Part shown: positions 53,387-61,953 of the stretch, piece after piece
Numbering within the stretch: position 1 is the stretch's first letter
Layout: every line of letters begins with the position of its first letter
Source: Hylemonella sp. UBA6679
Lineage (GTDB): Bacteria > Pseudomonadota > Gammaproteobacteria > Burkholderiales > Burkholderiaceae_C
Reading direction: 5' to 3'
Length of the DNA stretch: 64,000 nt
NCBI GenBank assembly: GCA_002454975.1
Contig: DKJZ01000109.1
Location: 1-64,000, forward strand
The notes under the pieces: model-generated
What the model was told of the DNA's origin: nothing
The model's database searches: none
Seen by the model: only the letters and a program-made list of their open reading frames with translations
Made by a program: the position numbers and the translations under genes

Positions 53387-53862
53387 GGGTAGCGCACCCA
53401 GTCACGCCTTGCGGTGGGGTCAGGGGCGGGCGCAGGAGACAGGCTGGCCAAAGCCGGCTCGGACACCAAAGGTATGAGTGTACCCATCGCGATGTGGCCG
53501 TGATCAGGCATCGTCAGGGTAGAACCAGGCTTGAGGCGCACGCTTTTGCCATGACCTAAAGCAGGGTTGGCCGCCAGCACCGCGCTGCGCAGCACTTCTG
53601 TTTTGAGGGGGCTGGCTTTGTAGTGGCTGGCCAGCAGCTTGTCCAGGGTGTCGCTTTTTTTCACCAGGTAGGGCGTGCCTGGTCCAGGCAAGGCTGGGCT
53701 GTTGCTGGTTGGGCTGGCAGCGTTGGTGGTTGTGGGCTTGCTGTGACTTGGTTCAGCCGCCCGCGAGGGGAGGGTATTCAAAGCAGCGATGCAAACGAAC
53801 AGCAATGCCGACATCGCCGTGGCATGTGTCTTGGAGGCGAGGTGTTGAGCATCAGCTTGCAT
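53383..53862 (-). CDS. Secreted LysM/FimV-like protein
   Basis: The product of about 159 residues has a signal peptide (SALLFVCIAALNTLPSRA), a proline/threonine linker and one LysM-like domain (PYLVKKSDTLDKLLASHY ... LRSAVLAANPALGHGKSVRLKPGSTLTMPDHG). This arrangement resembles the FimV-type peptidoglycan-binding part. The ATG at 53862 is used, since the longer frame would overlap flgT and hide the signal peptide. Being between flgT and fliK, it may anchor flagellar disk parts to the wall. Confidence 0.7.
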   Translation of the reverse strand: MQADAQHLASKTHATAMSALLFVCIAALNTLPSRAAEPSHSKPTTTNAASPTSNSPALPGPGTPYLVKKSDTLDKLLASHYKASPLKTEVLRSAVLAANPALGHGKSVRLKPGSTLTMPDHGHIAMGTLIPLVSEPALASLSPAPAPDPTARRDWVRYP

Positions 53863-53876
53863 GACAAGGCCTTTGT

Positions 53877-55253
53877 TTATCGTGGGGCGGCGCCTAACGC
53901 CAGGTTGGAGCGAGATTTGGGCAAAGCCGTGACTGGCAAGCTCACCGGGGTGTCTTGGCGCAAAGTCTGTGTGGGCCAGGCCCGCCAATTAGGTTGAACC
54001 GCCTGGGTGGGGCCTGCCAACACCGTCAGCATGGCCTCGTGCGCCGAGACGGCGTCCACCCGCGCCAAAAGGGTTTGTGGCGCTCCGTCTTTGGCCGCCA
54101 GGTGTTGTGGGAAACGGGCTGGGTCGGCAATCAACCATTCCTCGCCGGGCTGTACCCCTGCCAAGGCACCGGCATTGATGATGAGCTGTTGTTGCCTAGC
54201 CGCTGTCACTGCGGGTTGCACCACCTCGCACATGAGCCACTGGTTGAGGGTCTGGTGCCAGGCCATGAGTTGGTTGCTTAATGCGCGCTGGCTACTGGCA
54301 GTCAGGGTGGGTCGGCGCCACTCGGGCAGGTCCATCTCCAGGGTCAGGCTGGTCTGAACGTGCTGGCTTGCCCTGTGCCGGTCGGTGGGGCTGAGGGAGA
54401 GCGTCATGCTCAGGTCAACTTCACGCGGTGTGCTGGGACCCAACCAAGACACACCCGAGCTCATGGCAGGGCGGGCCGTGACTTTCAGTGTGGCTTGCCA
54501 TGGCATTTCAGGCGGCAGTGTGCTGAGCAACAAGCGTTCGTAGGCGCTGACCTCACGCGCCAACAGAGGCCGTGACAGGTCGGACACAAAACGCCACGCC
54601 TGGGTGCTGGGCTGGGCTTGGGGGCCTAGCCATTGTTCTTGCAGCAGGGCAGGCAAGCCTTGCGCGACTAGGGGGTGGGTGTCACTGGGCATCTCCAACG
54701 CAAACTTCACCACATGGCGCAGGTGGTCGGCAGTACTTTTGCTTGGGCAGCTGGCGTCGTTTTTTTCAATGCTTGCCTGAGCAACTTTAGCTTCTTTTTT
54801 GATAGCAGGTTTACCAGTTGTAGCGCTGCTTTCAGCTATATTCAACCAAGCTTTGGGTGCGCCTTGCTCGTCCCGCTCAAAGCCCATCACACGCACGCCT
54901 TGTACCTGCAGGCCGTTTTTGAAACTGCTGGCCTCATGCATCACACCGCGGTGGTCCATCCAGGTTGTGCTTTGCACCTTGGTGGGCGTTTGCAAAGAGG
55001 CTTCCACCAGGCTCAGGCGGATGGCATCTAAGCGCTCTTGCGGGCTGAGCGCGCTCGTGTTTGTGCTCGGTTTGGGCGCGGTCGCTGAGGTTTGCGCCTG
55101 CGCTGCGGGTAAACCTAGGCCCATGCCCAAAGCCAGTAACAAACCGGCAAGCAGCTGGGGCTGGGGCAACAACAAAGCCAAGGGCAACGCCCAAGGCTTG
55201 GGCCAACGCTCAGGAGATTGGCTGCTGGGCAACATCACATGCTTGGGTATCAA
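53877..55253 (-). CDS. flgT: FlgT-like flagellar H-ring protein
   Basis: FlgT forms part of the H ring around the LP ring of Vibrio polar flagella. The 458-residue precursor has a long signal region, then an N-terminal block that fits FlgT (LDAIRLSLVEASLQTPTKV ... SSFKNGLQVQGVRVMGFE), and a C-terminal SH3-like part (INAGALAGVQPGEEWLIADP). It overlaps flgP by 4 bases. The call rests on pattern and on pairing with flgP. No flgO is present here. Confidence 0.65.
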   Translation of the reverse strand: MIPKHVMLPSSQSPERWPKPWALPLALLLPQPQLLAGLLLALGMGLGLPAAQAQTSATAPKPSTNTSALSPQERLDAIRLSLVEASLQTPTKVQSTTWMDHRGVMHEASSFKNGLQVQGVRVMGFERDEQGAPKAWLNIAESSATTGKPAIKKEAKVAQASIEKNDASCPSKSTADHLRHVVKFALEMPSDTHPLVAQGLPALLQEQWLGPQAQPSTQAWRFVSDLSRPLLAREVSAYERLLLSTLPPEMPWQATLKVTARPAMSSGVSWLGPSTPREVDLSMTLSLSPTDRHRASQHVQTSLTLEMDLPEWRRPTLTASSQRALSNQLMAWHQTLNQWLMCEVVQPAVTAARQQQLIINAGALAGVQPGEEWLIADPARFPQHLAAKDGAPQTLLARVDAVSAHEAMLTVLAGPTQAVQPNWRAWPTQTLRQDTPVSLPVTALPKSRSNLALGAAPR

Positions 55254-55750
55254 CGCGCGCTCACGGTCACTTGACCAATGAACACGCGGCGCAGCTCGTG
55301 CACCACATCGCGGTCCAGTGACAGGGTGGTTTCATACGTGTCGTCACCCACCGGGGTGATGCTGACAAGCCGAGCGCCATAAATCACGCCTTCAACTTTG
55401 GTGCGAAAGGTGTCGTTGGTCACCATCATGTCTGCCACGGTGGAGTTGGCATCGAGCTGCTGGCCGTAGACCTGTTCGGTCAGGGTGCGGTAGGCGTCTA
55501 ATTTAGAGGCACGGATGGCCATCAAGCGCTGCTGGGCGGGATTTTTGCTCTGTTGCACGCTGATGACTGCATAGCCCGTGGCCGTGATGGTTTCGCGTTT
55601 TTGAACAATGGGACCGCTGGGTTGGACCGCTTCGGCCACAGGGGGCGCCAGGTCTATGGTGGTGCATCCTGCCAGGCCAGACACAGCCAAAGCCAGGGCC
55701 AGGGCCAGACTTGTGGGGTGGGCGCTGGCAGATAGTCGGGTGCTTTTCAT
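55250..55750 (-). CDS. flgP: FlgP/LPP20-family outer-membrane lipoprotein
   Basis: FlgP is an outer-membrane lipoprotein that builds disk or H-ring structures in polar flagella. The 166-residue protein has a lipobox (LAGC) after a signal peptide. The LPP20 region follows (QQRLMAIRASKLDAYRTLTEQVYG, VEGVIYGARLVSITPVGDDTYETTLSLD). It is first in the leftward run flgP-flgT-LysM-fliK-fhlB and has a FliA-like promoter upstream. Confidence 0.82.
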   Translation of the reverse strand: MKSTRLSASAHPTSLALALALAVSGLAGCTTIDLAPPVAEAVQPSGPIVQKRETITATGYAVISVQQSKNPAQQRLMAIRASKLDAYRTLTEQVYGQQLDANSTVADMMVTNDTFRTKVEGVIYGARLVSITPVGDDTYETTLSLDRDVVHELRRVFIGQVTVSAR

Positions 55751-55816
55751 GAGGGGTCCTTGTGGTCAGTGAGCGTTTCAAGCCTCGGTAGGAGGTGATG
55801 ATCCGGGACACACTTT

Positions 55817-55843
55817 GATTCGACAGCAGGTCTGAAAGCTTGA
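55817..55843 (-). promoter_or_regulatory. FliA (sigma-28)-like promoter of flgP
   Basis: On the minus strand, TCAAGCTT-N11-GTCGAATC keeps the shared spacer and has the same -10 as the site before the 2116-residue gene. The leader to the flgP ATG is about 60 bases, with AAGGA before the start. Confidence 0.65.
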
Positions 55844-55878
55844 GTGATAGAAAAATCCAGCTTGCCTGCGCACAAACT

Positions 55879-55908
55879 TTGATATTTAATAAAAACGTTA
55901 AATATATT
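55879..55908 (+). promoter_or_regulatory. Sigma-70-like promoter of the FleQ-like regulator
   Basis: TTGATA and TATATT are separated by 18 bases inside a strongly AT-rich stretch (about 55870-55950). The predicted transcript start is near 55915, about 38 bases before the TTG start. A housekeeping promoter fits a top-level regulator. Confidence 0.55.
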
Positions 55909-55952
55909 GTTTACGTTTATTTCTCTTTATTGGCTTTTTTCGAATCAATCAA

Positions 55953-57149
55953 TTGGCTACTTCGTCGATCCTCCCCACCTTTTTGGGCACCAGCCCGAGC
56001 GCGGTGGCCATTCGTCATTTGATTGAACGCGTGGCGCCATCCAGCGCGACTGTGCTCATCACTGGGGAGAGCGGAACTGGCAAGGAGCTGGTTGCCCGTG
56101 CCTTGCACGAGCAGTCCGAGCGCCGCGGGGCCCATTTTGTGCCGATCAACTGTGGTGCCATTCCCAAAGAACTGCTCGAGAGTGAGCTGTTTGGTCACCG
56201 CAAAGGCGCATTCACCGGAGCCATGGCCGACCGCGTGGGTCGCTTTGAGCTGGCGCATGGCGGTACGATTTTTCTGGACGAAATTGGTGATATGCCACTG
56301 GACATGCAGGTTAAGTTGCTGCGCGTCTTGCAGGAGCGCACTGTAGAGCCTGTAGGCGGTTCGCGTCCGATCCCTGTCGATGTGCGCGTGGTGGCGGCTA
56401 CCCACCGTGACCTGGAGGCGGAGATTGCCGCAGGACGCTTCCGTGAGGACTTGTATTACCGTCTCAATGTTTTGCCTATGAATACCCCCGCCCTGCGCGA
56501 GCGTGGTCAGGACATTCCCGAGTTACTTCGCTTTTTCGCCCATAAATTTGCGGGCCAGGGCCAGGTGCCCATCAGCTTTGCACCCGACTTTATGGGGGTG
56601 TTGCAAACCTACGCTTGGCCAGGCAATGTTCGGGAGCTTTCGAACCTGGTTGACCGTTTCAACGCTTTGTTCAGCGGTCAACAGCTCAGCCTGGCGATGG
56701 TGCCACCGTCTTTTTTACCTAAGGGTTTGCGTGATTTGCAGGCTGAGCTGGCAGTCGGCACGGTGGCCGATACCCTTGCGCTGAGTCCTTACGCCTCCAA
56801 CGAGCAAAACCGGTTTGACATTCCGCATGAGCTTGACTTGGTCGGAGCGACCCCAACACCGCATAACGATGTTGAAGACATCATCATGCTGGCTCAGGGT
56901 TTGCCATGCCTGCCACCTGAAGGCTTGTCCTTGAAAGACTGTTTGGCTGGTATCGAGCGGGATTTGATTTTGCAGGCCCTCAACCGGGCGGGGGGAAATG
57001 TTTCTCAGACAGCGCGTTTGTTGAACTTGCAGCGCACCACCCTCATCGTCAAGCTGGACAAATACGAACTGCGCGGTCTCGATGGTCAAGCTGACAGCGC
57101 TGATCACATGACTGAGTGCGCCGACAGCAACGGCGCAGCCGCTGCCTGA
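55953..57149 (+). CDS. fleQ: FleQ/FlrA-like sigma-54 activator lacking the N-terminal domain
   Basis: This is the likely master regulator of the flagellar cascade. The AAA+ domain begins at once: Walker A GESGTGKE at residues 38-45, GAFTGA at 85-90, then [28 protein letters not shown]. The C-terminus ([24 protein letters not shown] ... [19 protein letters not shown]) closely follows Pseudomonas FleQ. The about 130-residue FleQ N-terminal domain is absent. The frame upstream is closed by TAA at 55899 and there is no room for it. The LFRS motif before the AAA+ domain, which binds c-di-GMP in FleQ, is replaced by LPTF. The start is a TTG without a clear ribosome site, so the true start is uncertain by several codons. 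Confidence 0.85.
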   Translation: MATSSILPTFLGTSPSAVAIRHLIERVAPSSATVLITGESGTGKELVARALHEQSERRGAHFVPINCGAIPKELLESELFGHRKGAFTGAMADRVGRFELAHGGTIFLDEIGDMPLDMQVKLLRVLQERTVEPVGGSRPIPVDVRVVAATHRDLEAEIAAGRFREDLYYRLNVLPMNTPALRERGQDIPELLRFFAHKFAGQGQVPISFAPDFMGVLQTYAWPGNVRELSNLVDRFNALFSGQQLSLAMVPPSFLPKGLRDLQAELAVGTVADTLALSPYASNEQNRFDIPHELDLVGATPTPHNDVEDIIMLAQGLPCLPPEGLSLKDCLAGIERDLILQALNRAGGNVSQTARLLNLQRTTLIVKLDKYELRGLDGQADSADHMTECADSNGAAAA

Positions 57150-57150
57150 T

Positions 57151-58068
57151 TCAAGGTTTTGTGCTGAGCACACCTGCTCCGGGGGTGGGGCTGGCATCTG
57201 AACCCGTGCGTGGGTACTGCACCATGAGCTCGCGTTTGCGCAGTGCTGCCGCACTCGCCGCCTCTGCTGCGGCTTTGGCCTGGCTGGCTTGCGCTTGGGC
57301 ATTGGCTTCTGCCGTTTGTCGTTCGCGTTGCTGGCGTGCCAGCACTTCCATCTCGCGCTTCAAGCCTCCGGTTTCACCCAAGGCAGAACGCAGACCTTGC
57401 ATCTGACCCGTCAGTGCATTGAGCGCAGAGGCCTGTGACTGCAAACGACCTTCCAAGTTTTGCACCTGTTTGGCCAATACCTGGCCTTTGGCATCGACTT
57501 GTTTGGCGGTTTGTTCCGGCACGCTTTGCGTGCTTTCCATCATCTCGTTGATACGTACCTCGAGTTTGGTCTGGGCCGAGGCGATGTTGGCTTGCTTGGC
57601 CACCATCTCTTGAAGACCCTCGTTGACTGAGCCCACCACTTCAAGCGCATCGTTGAGTTCGCCCACGCGCTTGCTCATGGCGCTCAGCATCTGGTCAAGC
57701 TGGTTCAAGCGCGCTTTGAGGGTAAAGGTCATGGTGCCAAACACCAGCGCGCCAAACACCAACAAAGCGCCAGTGATGCCAAACAGTAACAACGTTTTCT
57801 TGTTCTGCGATTTCAGCGTGGTGTTAATTTCCTTGGTGGCCTCCTTCAGACTTGCGCCTGCGTTGGTGGCCATGTGGGCTGATCGGTTAGCCAATTCGGC
57901 CGACTCCAGCACCACCACCCGCATGTCGATCAGCTCCTGGTCTTGCCCTTGTTCATCAGGGGTAGCTGGCGTATCGGCGGCCTGTGGCGAGGTCGCTGCT
58001 TGTGACTCGGCCACGACAACGCCCTTCTCATCAGGGGTGGGTTCGTTGGTTTTGGTGTCCGTGCTCAT
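57151..58068 (-). CDS. Membrane-anchored coiled-coil protein, unknown function
   Basis: The 305-residue protein has an acidic cytoplasmic N-terminus, a helix, one membrane segment at about residues 93-115 (TLLLFGITGALLVFGALVFGTMTF) and a long coiled coil (about 116-270; KARLNQLDQMLSAMSKRVGELNDAL, QNLEGRLQSQASALNALTGQMQGLR). A glutamine/alanine-rich part and a short proline-containing tail follow. It is last in the fliM-flhB transcription run, with its start overlapping the gene before it. It converges on the FleQ-like gene with one base between. Not recognised; a structural or stator-associated role is possible. Confidence 0.6.
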   Translation of the reverse strand: MSTDTKTNEPTPDEKGVVVAESQAATSPQAADTPATPDEQGQDQELIDMRVVVLESAELANRSAHMATNAGASLKEATKEINTTLKSQNKKTLLLFGITGALLVFGALVFGTMTFTLKARLNQLDQMLSAMSKRVGELNDALEVVGSVNEGLQEMVAKQANIASAQTKLEVRINEMMESTQSVPEQTAKQVDAKGQVLAKQVQNLEGRLQSQASALNALTGQMQGLRSALGETGGLKREMEVLARQQRERQTAEANAQAQASQAKAAAEAASAAALRKRELMVQYPRTGSDASPTPGAGVLSTKP

Positions 58069-58610
58069 CAGGTGTCCTTGTCTAATTCGTCCAAGCGCTT
58101 TTGAAGTAACTCGTTTTCAATGCGCAAATGCACGATGCGCGCCGGAAAATCCATCTCAGGCATGGCCGGGAAGGATGGGGCTGTCGCAGTCGCTTTGGGT
58201 AAAACACGGTCTTCACCAAAGGATTCGGATGCAGGCCCCGAAGCTTGAGCCCCAGGCGATGTCGGGGTGGCCTCGTCTCGGCTCGGTGGGGCAGCTGCCG
58301 TGTGCGTCCCCATACTTGAAGGGGCGGGCACAGACACCTGGGATGTTGCTGCGGCATCTACCAAACCTTGGGTCTTGGCAGGCTTGTCAGCGCTGATGTT
58401 GTTGTCTGGGCGACTTTGCAGGGCTGGCGTGGTGTCGCTCACAAACTTGTCTGGCAGGATGTGCTCGATGATCTCGCCACCGCCTTCATTGAGCACCTTA
58501 CGCACGGATGGCTCTTGCTGCGCCGCGGTCTTGGCCAAGGCTTTGTTCGACCCTTCGGGAATGGTGACCTCATGTTGCCGGTCGGAGCGGATGATGTCAG
58601 GTTCACTCAT
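58068..58610 (-). CDS. Low-complexity cytoplasmic protein, unknown function
   Basis: The 180-residue protein has no signal or membrane segment. The first 60 residues are mixed-charge (SVRKVLNEGGGEIIEHILPDKF), the middle is alanine/proline/serine-rich and likely disordered, and a helical tail ends ARIVHLRIENELLQKRLDEL, which could form a coiled coil. Its stop overlaps the start of the membrane coiled-coil gene (TGATG), so translation is probably coupled. A partner of that protein is a reasonable guess; I do not recognise it. Confidence 0.5.
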   Translation of the reverse strand: MSEPDIIRSDRQHEVTIPEGSNKALAKTAAQQEPSVRKVLNEGGGEIIEHILPDKFVSDTTPALQSRPDNNISADKPAKTQGLVDAAATSQVSVPAPSSMGTHTAAAPPSRDEATPTSPGAQASGPASESFGEDRVLPKATATAPSFPAMPEMDFPARIVHLRIENELLQKRLDELDKDT

Positions 58611-58634
58611 GGTGGGATGGCGCTCGGAAAGGTA

Positions 58635-59999
58635 CTAGGGTTGGGTAACGTCGGCGGCAGATGAGAACAGCCGCTTTTGCATGGCCCGGCTGGAGCGAAC
58701 CCAGCTTTCTTTGGGCATGTTCTGCGTTTGTAAAAATTCATCGGCCAATTCCTTGGTGGCAAAAGGTCCAGACACCAGTGCGTAGCGCGCCTGACTTTGC
58801 CCCGCTTCAAACTGTGGCACCACTTTGGCTTGACTCAAATTAGGGAAACGCTTTTGACGATCGCGGGCTTTGGCATAGGTTTCTGAATTGGTGTGTTGCA
58901 CCACAAAAGTACCTCGGGCAAAAGCCTTCATCCAAGCTTGACCATCCGATGCAGCGCCAGGCAGCTCTGTTTGGACTTGGGTCTGTTTGATTGCGTCTTG
59001 GGGTGGCACGGTCTCGACAACCTGAGCGGTTGAGGTGTTGGCCAGGGGGGCTGCCGCGTTGATGTCGGCTACAGGTGTCTCAGGCCCAGGTGCAGCGGTG
59101 CCTTTGAAAACTTCAGCCTCAGAGCTTGCGTTGTTTTGGGTGGGTTGTGTCACAACAGCCTCAGCCACTTGGGGCTGGACCTCGGCTAGGGTGGCATTCG
59201 TCTGGCCCACCAAAGCACGAAACGCTTGCGGGTTGAGCCACGCCGCCACACCCGCAGAGAACATCAACAGGGCTGCCACAACAGCAGCCGCTTTGAGACG
59301 CATGGCCATGGTGGATGTGGTTGCAGGCTTGAGAGCGCTGGACTTACCTCCAGGCTTGGTGATGTCTGCAGGCCCAGCCGGGGCAGGGGGCACGGCGGCA
59401 GCCTGCCGTGCAGGGTCTGATTTTGCAGCCGAAGCTGTCGGGGCCATACGCGCAATCAGCGCGCGAACTTCAGTGGCTTGCGCATCATGGCTCACACGTC
59501 CCAGACTTTCTTTGATTTGATCCAGACTGGGTCGCGCAATGGTCCAGCGCATGAGCGATTTGTTGAAGCTGGCGAGTCCTTCTGGCTCTGACTCTGCACC
59601 GGCAAAGACCAACAAGGCGCGCACATGTGCGCCAGGAAACTTTTCCAGCAGGTCGAGCATCATCATCACCTCGCCAGCGGGCAGGGCAGCTGCGTCATGC
59701 ACCACCCACAATTGCATGGGCCGGTCCTGGGTCGGGGCTGCCATGGCCTGGGTCAAGGGTAAGTCGGCGACCACTTGGTTGAAGCTGCTGACAATCGCAT
59801 CGGTGTCAGCCGGGAAAAACGGCTTGATCAGGACATGCGGTACGTCGATGTTCAAACGTTCGATGAGCATGTCTTTGTAATGCTCAGCTAAGGCATGAAC
59901 CGCAGAGATGATGGCCAGGCTTTTGCCATCCTTGCTGATTGCGGCGACCGCAGCCTCGTAGCGAATCCGGTCGATCAGTTGAAAGAAGTGGGGTTCCAT
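58635..59999 (-). CDS. DamX-like protein: ATPase-like domain, membrane helix, SPOR-like domain
   Basis: The protein of about 454 residues has a cytoplasmic N-terminal domain that looks like a degenerate AAA-type domain (FQLIDRIRYEAAVAAISKDGKSLAI, MQLWVVHDAAALPAGEVMMMLDLLEKF). A membrane segment lies near residues 240-262 (LKAAAVVAALLMFSAGVAAWL). A periplasmic linker and a C-terminal SPOR-like domain follow (FVVQHTNSETYAKARD ... QARYALVSGPFATKELADEFL). SPOR domains bind denuded peptidoglycan. No clear Walker A glycine loop is seen. The ATG at 59999 is used; a TTG at 60014 overlapping the flhB stop is possible. Role in flagellar placement is inferred from operon position. Confidence 0.62.
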   Translation of the reverse strand: MEPHFFQLIDRIRYEAAVAAISKDGKSLAIISAVHALAEHYKDMLIERLNIDVPHVLIKPFFPADTDAIVSSFNQVVADLPLTQAMAAPTQDRPMQLWVVHDAAALPAGEVMMMLDLLEKFPGAHVRALLVFAGAESEPEGLASFNKSLMRWTIARPSLDQIKESLGRVSHDAQATEVRALIARMAPTASAAKSDPARQAAAVPPAPAGPADITKPGGKSSALKPATTSTMAMRLKAAAVVAALLMFSAGVAAWLNPQAFRALVGQTNATLAEVQPQVAEAVVTQPTQNNASSEAEVFKGTAAPGPETPVADINAAAPLANTSTAQVVETVPPQDAIKQTQVQTELPGAASDGQAWMKAFARGTFVVQHTNSETYAKARDRQKRFPNLSQAKVVPQFEAGQSQARYALVSGPFATKELADEFLQTQNMPKESWVRSSRAMQKRLFSSAADVTQP

Positions 60000-60010
60000 G
60001 ACGTGATCGT

Positions 60011-61165
60011 TCAAGAGCTGCGATTGTCAGCCAATTTACCGTCGGGATCGAACAGCATCGAGGCAGGGACTTTAGGGTTGGGGCGAGGCATGGGCTCGAC
60101 GCCTGGCTTGATATCAGCCAGGCTAAAGACATAGGCAATCACCTGGGCCACAGCCAAGTACAGCGACTCGGGGATGGGCTGGTCTTCCTGGGTGGTGAAG
60201 TACAAGGCGCGCGCCAAGGGGGGCGCTGCAAACATCTCAACGCCGTGCTTGGCCGCTTCCTCACGGATGCGAGCAGCCATGTGGTCAGCGCCCTTGGCCA
60301 GCAAAATCGGGGCGCCGTCTCCGGTAGGGTCGTATGACAGGGCTACCGCAAAGTGTTCAGGGTTGGTGATGACAACGTCTGCATCCTTGACCTTTTGGAT
60401 CATGCGGGCGTTGGCCATTTCACGCTGACGCTGACGGATCGCTGCCTTGATTTCAGGACGACCTTCCATGTCTTTCATTTCATCCTTGACCTGCTGCTTG
60501 GTCATCATCATGCGTTTGTTGAAGGAGAAGCGCTGGTAAGGTGCATCGATGAATGCAATGATGAGCAGGCTCAACGACAGCCACATGGCCGACTCGCCGA
60601 TCATGGCACCTGCGGCCCCCAGCGCGGGCTCCAGGCTCATTTGACCCAAGGCCATGAGCGCATCCATCTGACGGCTCACCAAAACCCAAAGCACCACGGT
60701 GACCAGTGAAAACTTCAGCACCGATTTGCCCAGTTCAACCAGCGCATGTGTACCAAACATGCGGGTCAAACCTTTGAGTGGGTTGATTTTTTCAAATTTT
60801 GGGGTCGCGCTTTTCATGGTAAACAAAAAGCCGCCGGTGGCACCACTGGCCAGCACAGCCAGCACCAGGGTGAAAAGCAGAACAGGCAGGATCAGCAGAA
60901 AACTCTCCCCCATGTGGTGCATGAAGGTGGTGGCCATCAGGTCAGGGTTGTCCAGCGTTTTGCGGTCAAAGCTGAACCCCTTAGCAAACGATGTGCTTAG
61001 CCGTTGAATCCAGGCACTGCCTATCATGTAGAGCAGCACGATCGCCCCAATCGTGACTGCAGCAGCGGGTAGCTCCGTCGAGCGAGCGACCTGACCGTCT
61101 TCACGCGCTTTGCGCAGGTGTCGCGAGGTGGGTTGTTCGGTTTTTTCTGCGCTGCTCTCAGACAT
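60011..61165 (-). CDS. flhB: Flagellar export switch protein FlhB
   Basis: FlhB is an export-gate protein whose cytoplasmic domain switches substrate class after self-cleavage. The 384-residue protein has the N-terminal EKTEQPTSRHLRKAREDGQVARSTEL, four membrane segments, and the cytoplasmic core. The cleavage site is N268-P269-E270-H271, that is NPEH instead of the common NPTH. The asparagine and proline needed for cleavage are kept. It follows fliR and is followed by the DamX-like gene rather than flhA. Confidence 0.95.
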   Translation of the reverse strand: MSESSAEKTEQPTSRHLRKAREDGQVARSTELPAAAVTIGAIVLLYMIGSAWIQRLSTSFAKGFSFDRKTLDNPDLMATTFMHHMGESFLLILPVLLFTLVLAVLASGATGGFLFTMKSATPKFEKINPLKGLTRMFGTHALVELGKSVLKFSLVTVVLWVLVSRQMDALMALGQMSLEPALGAAGAMIGESAMWLSLSLLIIAFIDAPYQRFSFNKRMMMTKQQVKDEMKDMEGRPEIKAAIRQRQREMANARMIQKVKDADVVITNPEHFAVALSYDPTGDGAPILLAKGADHMAARIREEAAKHGVEMFAAPPLARALYFTTQEDQPIPESLYLAVAQVIAYVFSLADIKPGVEPMPRPNPKVPASMLFDPDGKLADNRSS

Positions 61166-61177
61166 GCTTTGCCTCTC

Positions 61178-61948
61178 TCATGTCAAACCCACCAGGGTGC
61201 GCACTTGCAAAAACCCCTGCATCCAGAGCCACTGGATGCGAGCGCCAATGCTGGGAAGAGCCAGCACCAACACGCCAAAGCCAGCAAAAATCATGGCGGG
61301 AAATCCCACCGAAAAAATATTCAGGCTTGGTGCTGCACGCGTCGCCACACCTAAGCCAATGTTGATGAACAAAAGCGCCACCATCACGGGTAAGGCGGTG
61401 AGGACGGCGCCTAAAAACAGCATGGAGCTCCAGGCGATGAGTTGTCGCCAGGCCACATCGGCCACCAGACTTTTGCCGATGGGCAGCGTGGTAAAGCTCT
61501 CCACCACCAAGTTCAGCAACAAGGCGTGTCCGCCTAAACCGACGAAAATCAAGGTGGCCATGACCAGCAAAAATTGGCTCAGCACTGGCACATTGCCCAT
61601 GTTGGGGTCGATCATGGTGGCCATGGACAGGCCGATGGCATTGGCTATGGACTGACCAGCCACCACAATGGCTGAGGTCACAACCTGCAAGATCAAACCC
61701 ATGAGCAAGCCAATCATGAGTTGGTTGCCCACCTCGAGCAAGCCGTCACCGCTGAGGGGGTCGATTTGTGGCCAAGTGTGCAAGGGGTAAACCAACCAGG
61801 TGAGGGACAGGGCCAGCAAAATGCGCACACGCAGGTTGAGCGCTCGGAGTGAAAAAATCGGGGCTGCCACCAACAATGCCGAGATGCGCAGCATGGGCCA
61901 CAACAACGCATTGAAATGCGCCATCAAATCGGGGATGGTGAAGTCCAT
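61178..61948 (-). CDS. fliR: Flagellar export gate protein FliR
   Basis: FliR is part of the FliPQR export gate in the MS ring. The 256-residue protein has several membrane segments and the FliR pattern (GLILQVVTSAIVVAGQSIANAIGLSMATMIDPNMG). It lies 5 bases after fliQ and 12 bases before flhB. Confidence 0.95.
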   Translation of the reverse strand: MDFTIPDLMAHFNALLWPMLRISALLVAAPIFSLRALNLRVRILLALSLTWLVYPLHTWPQIDPLSGDGLLEVGNQLMIGLLMGLILQVVTSAIVVAGQSIANAIGLSMATMIDPNMGNVPVLSQFLLVMATLIFVGLGGHALLLNLVVESFTTLPIGKSLVADVAWRQLIAWSSMLFLGAVLTALPVMVALLFINIGLGVATRAAPSLNIFSVGFPAMIFAGFGVLVLALPSIGARIQWLWMQGFLQVRTLVGLT

Positions 61949-61953
61949 GAGTG

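Noticed and set aside
55840..56022. A frameshifted N-terminal domain of the FleQ-like protein in another frame
   Set aside because: The 60-codon frame there has no resemblance to the FleQ N-terminal domain, and the gap before it is too short.
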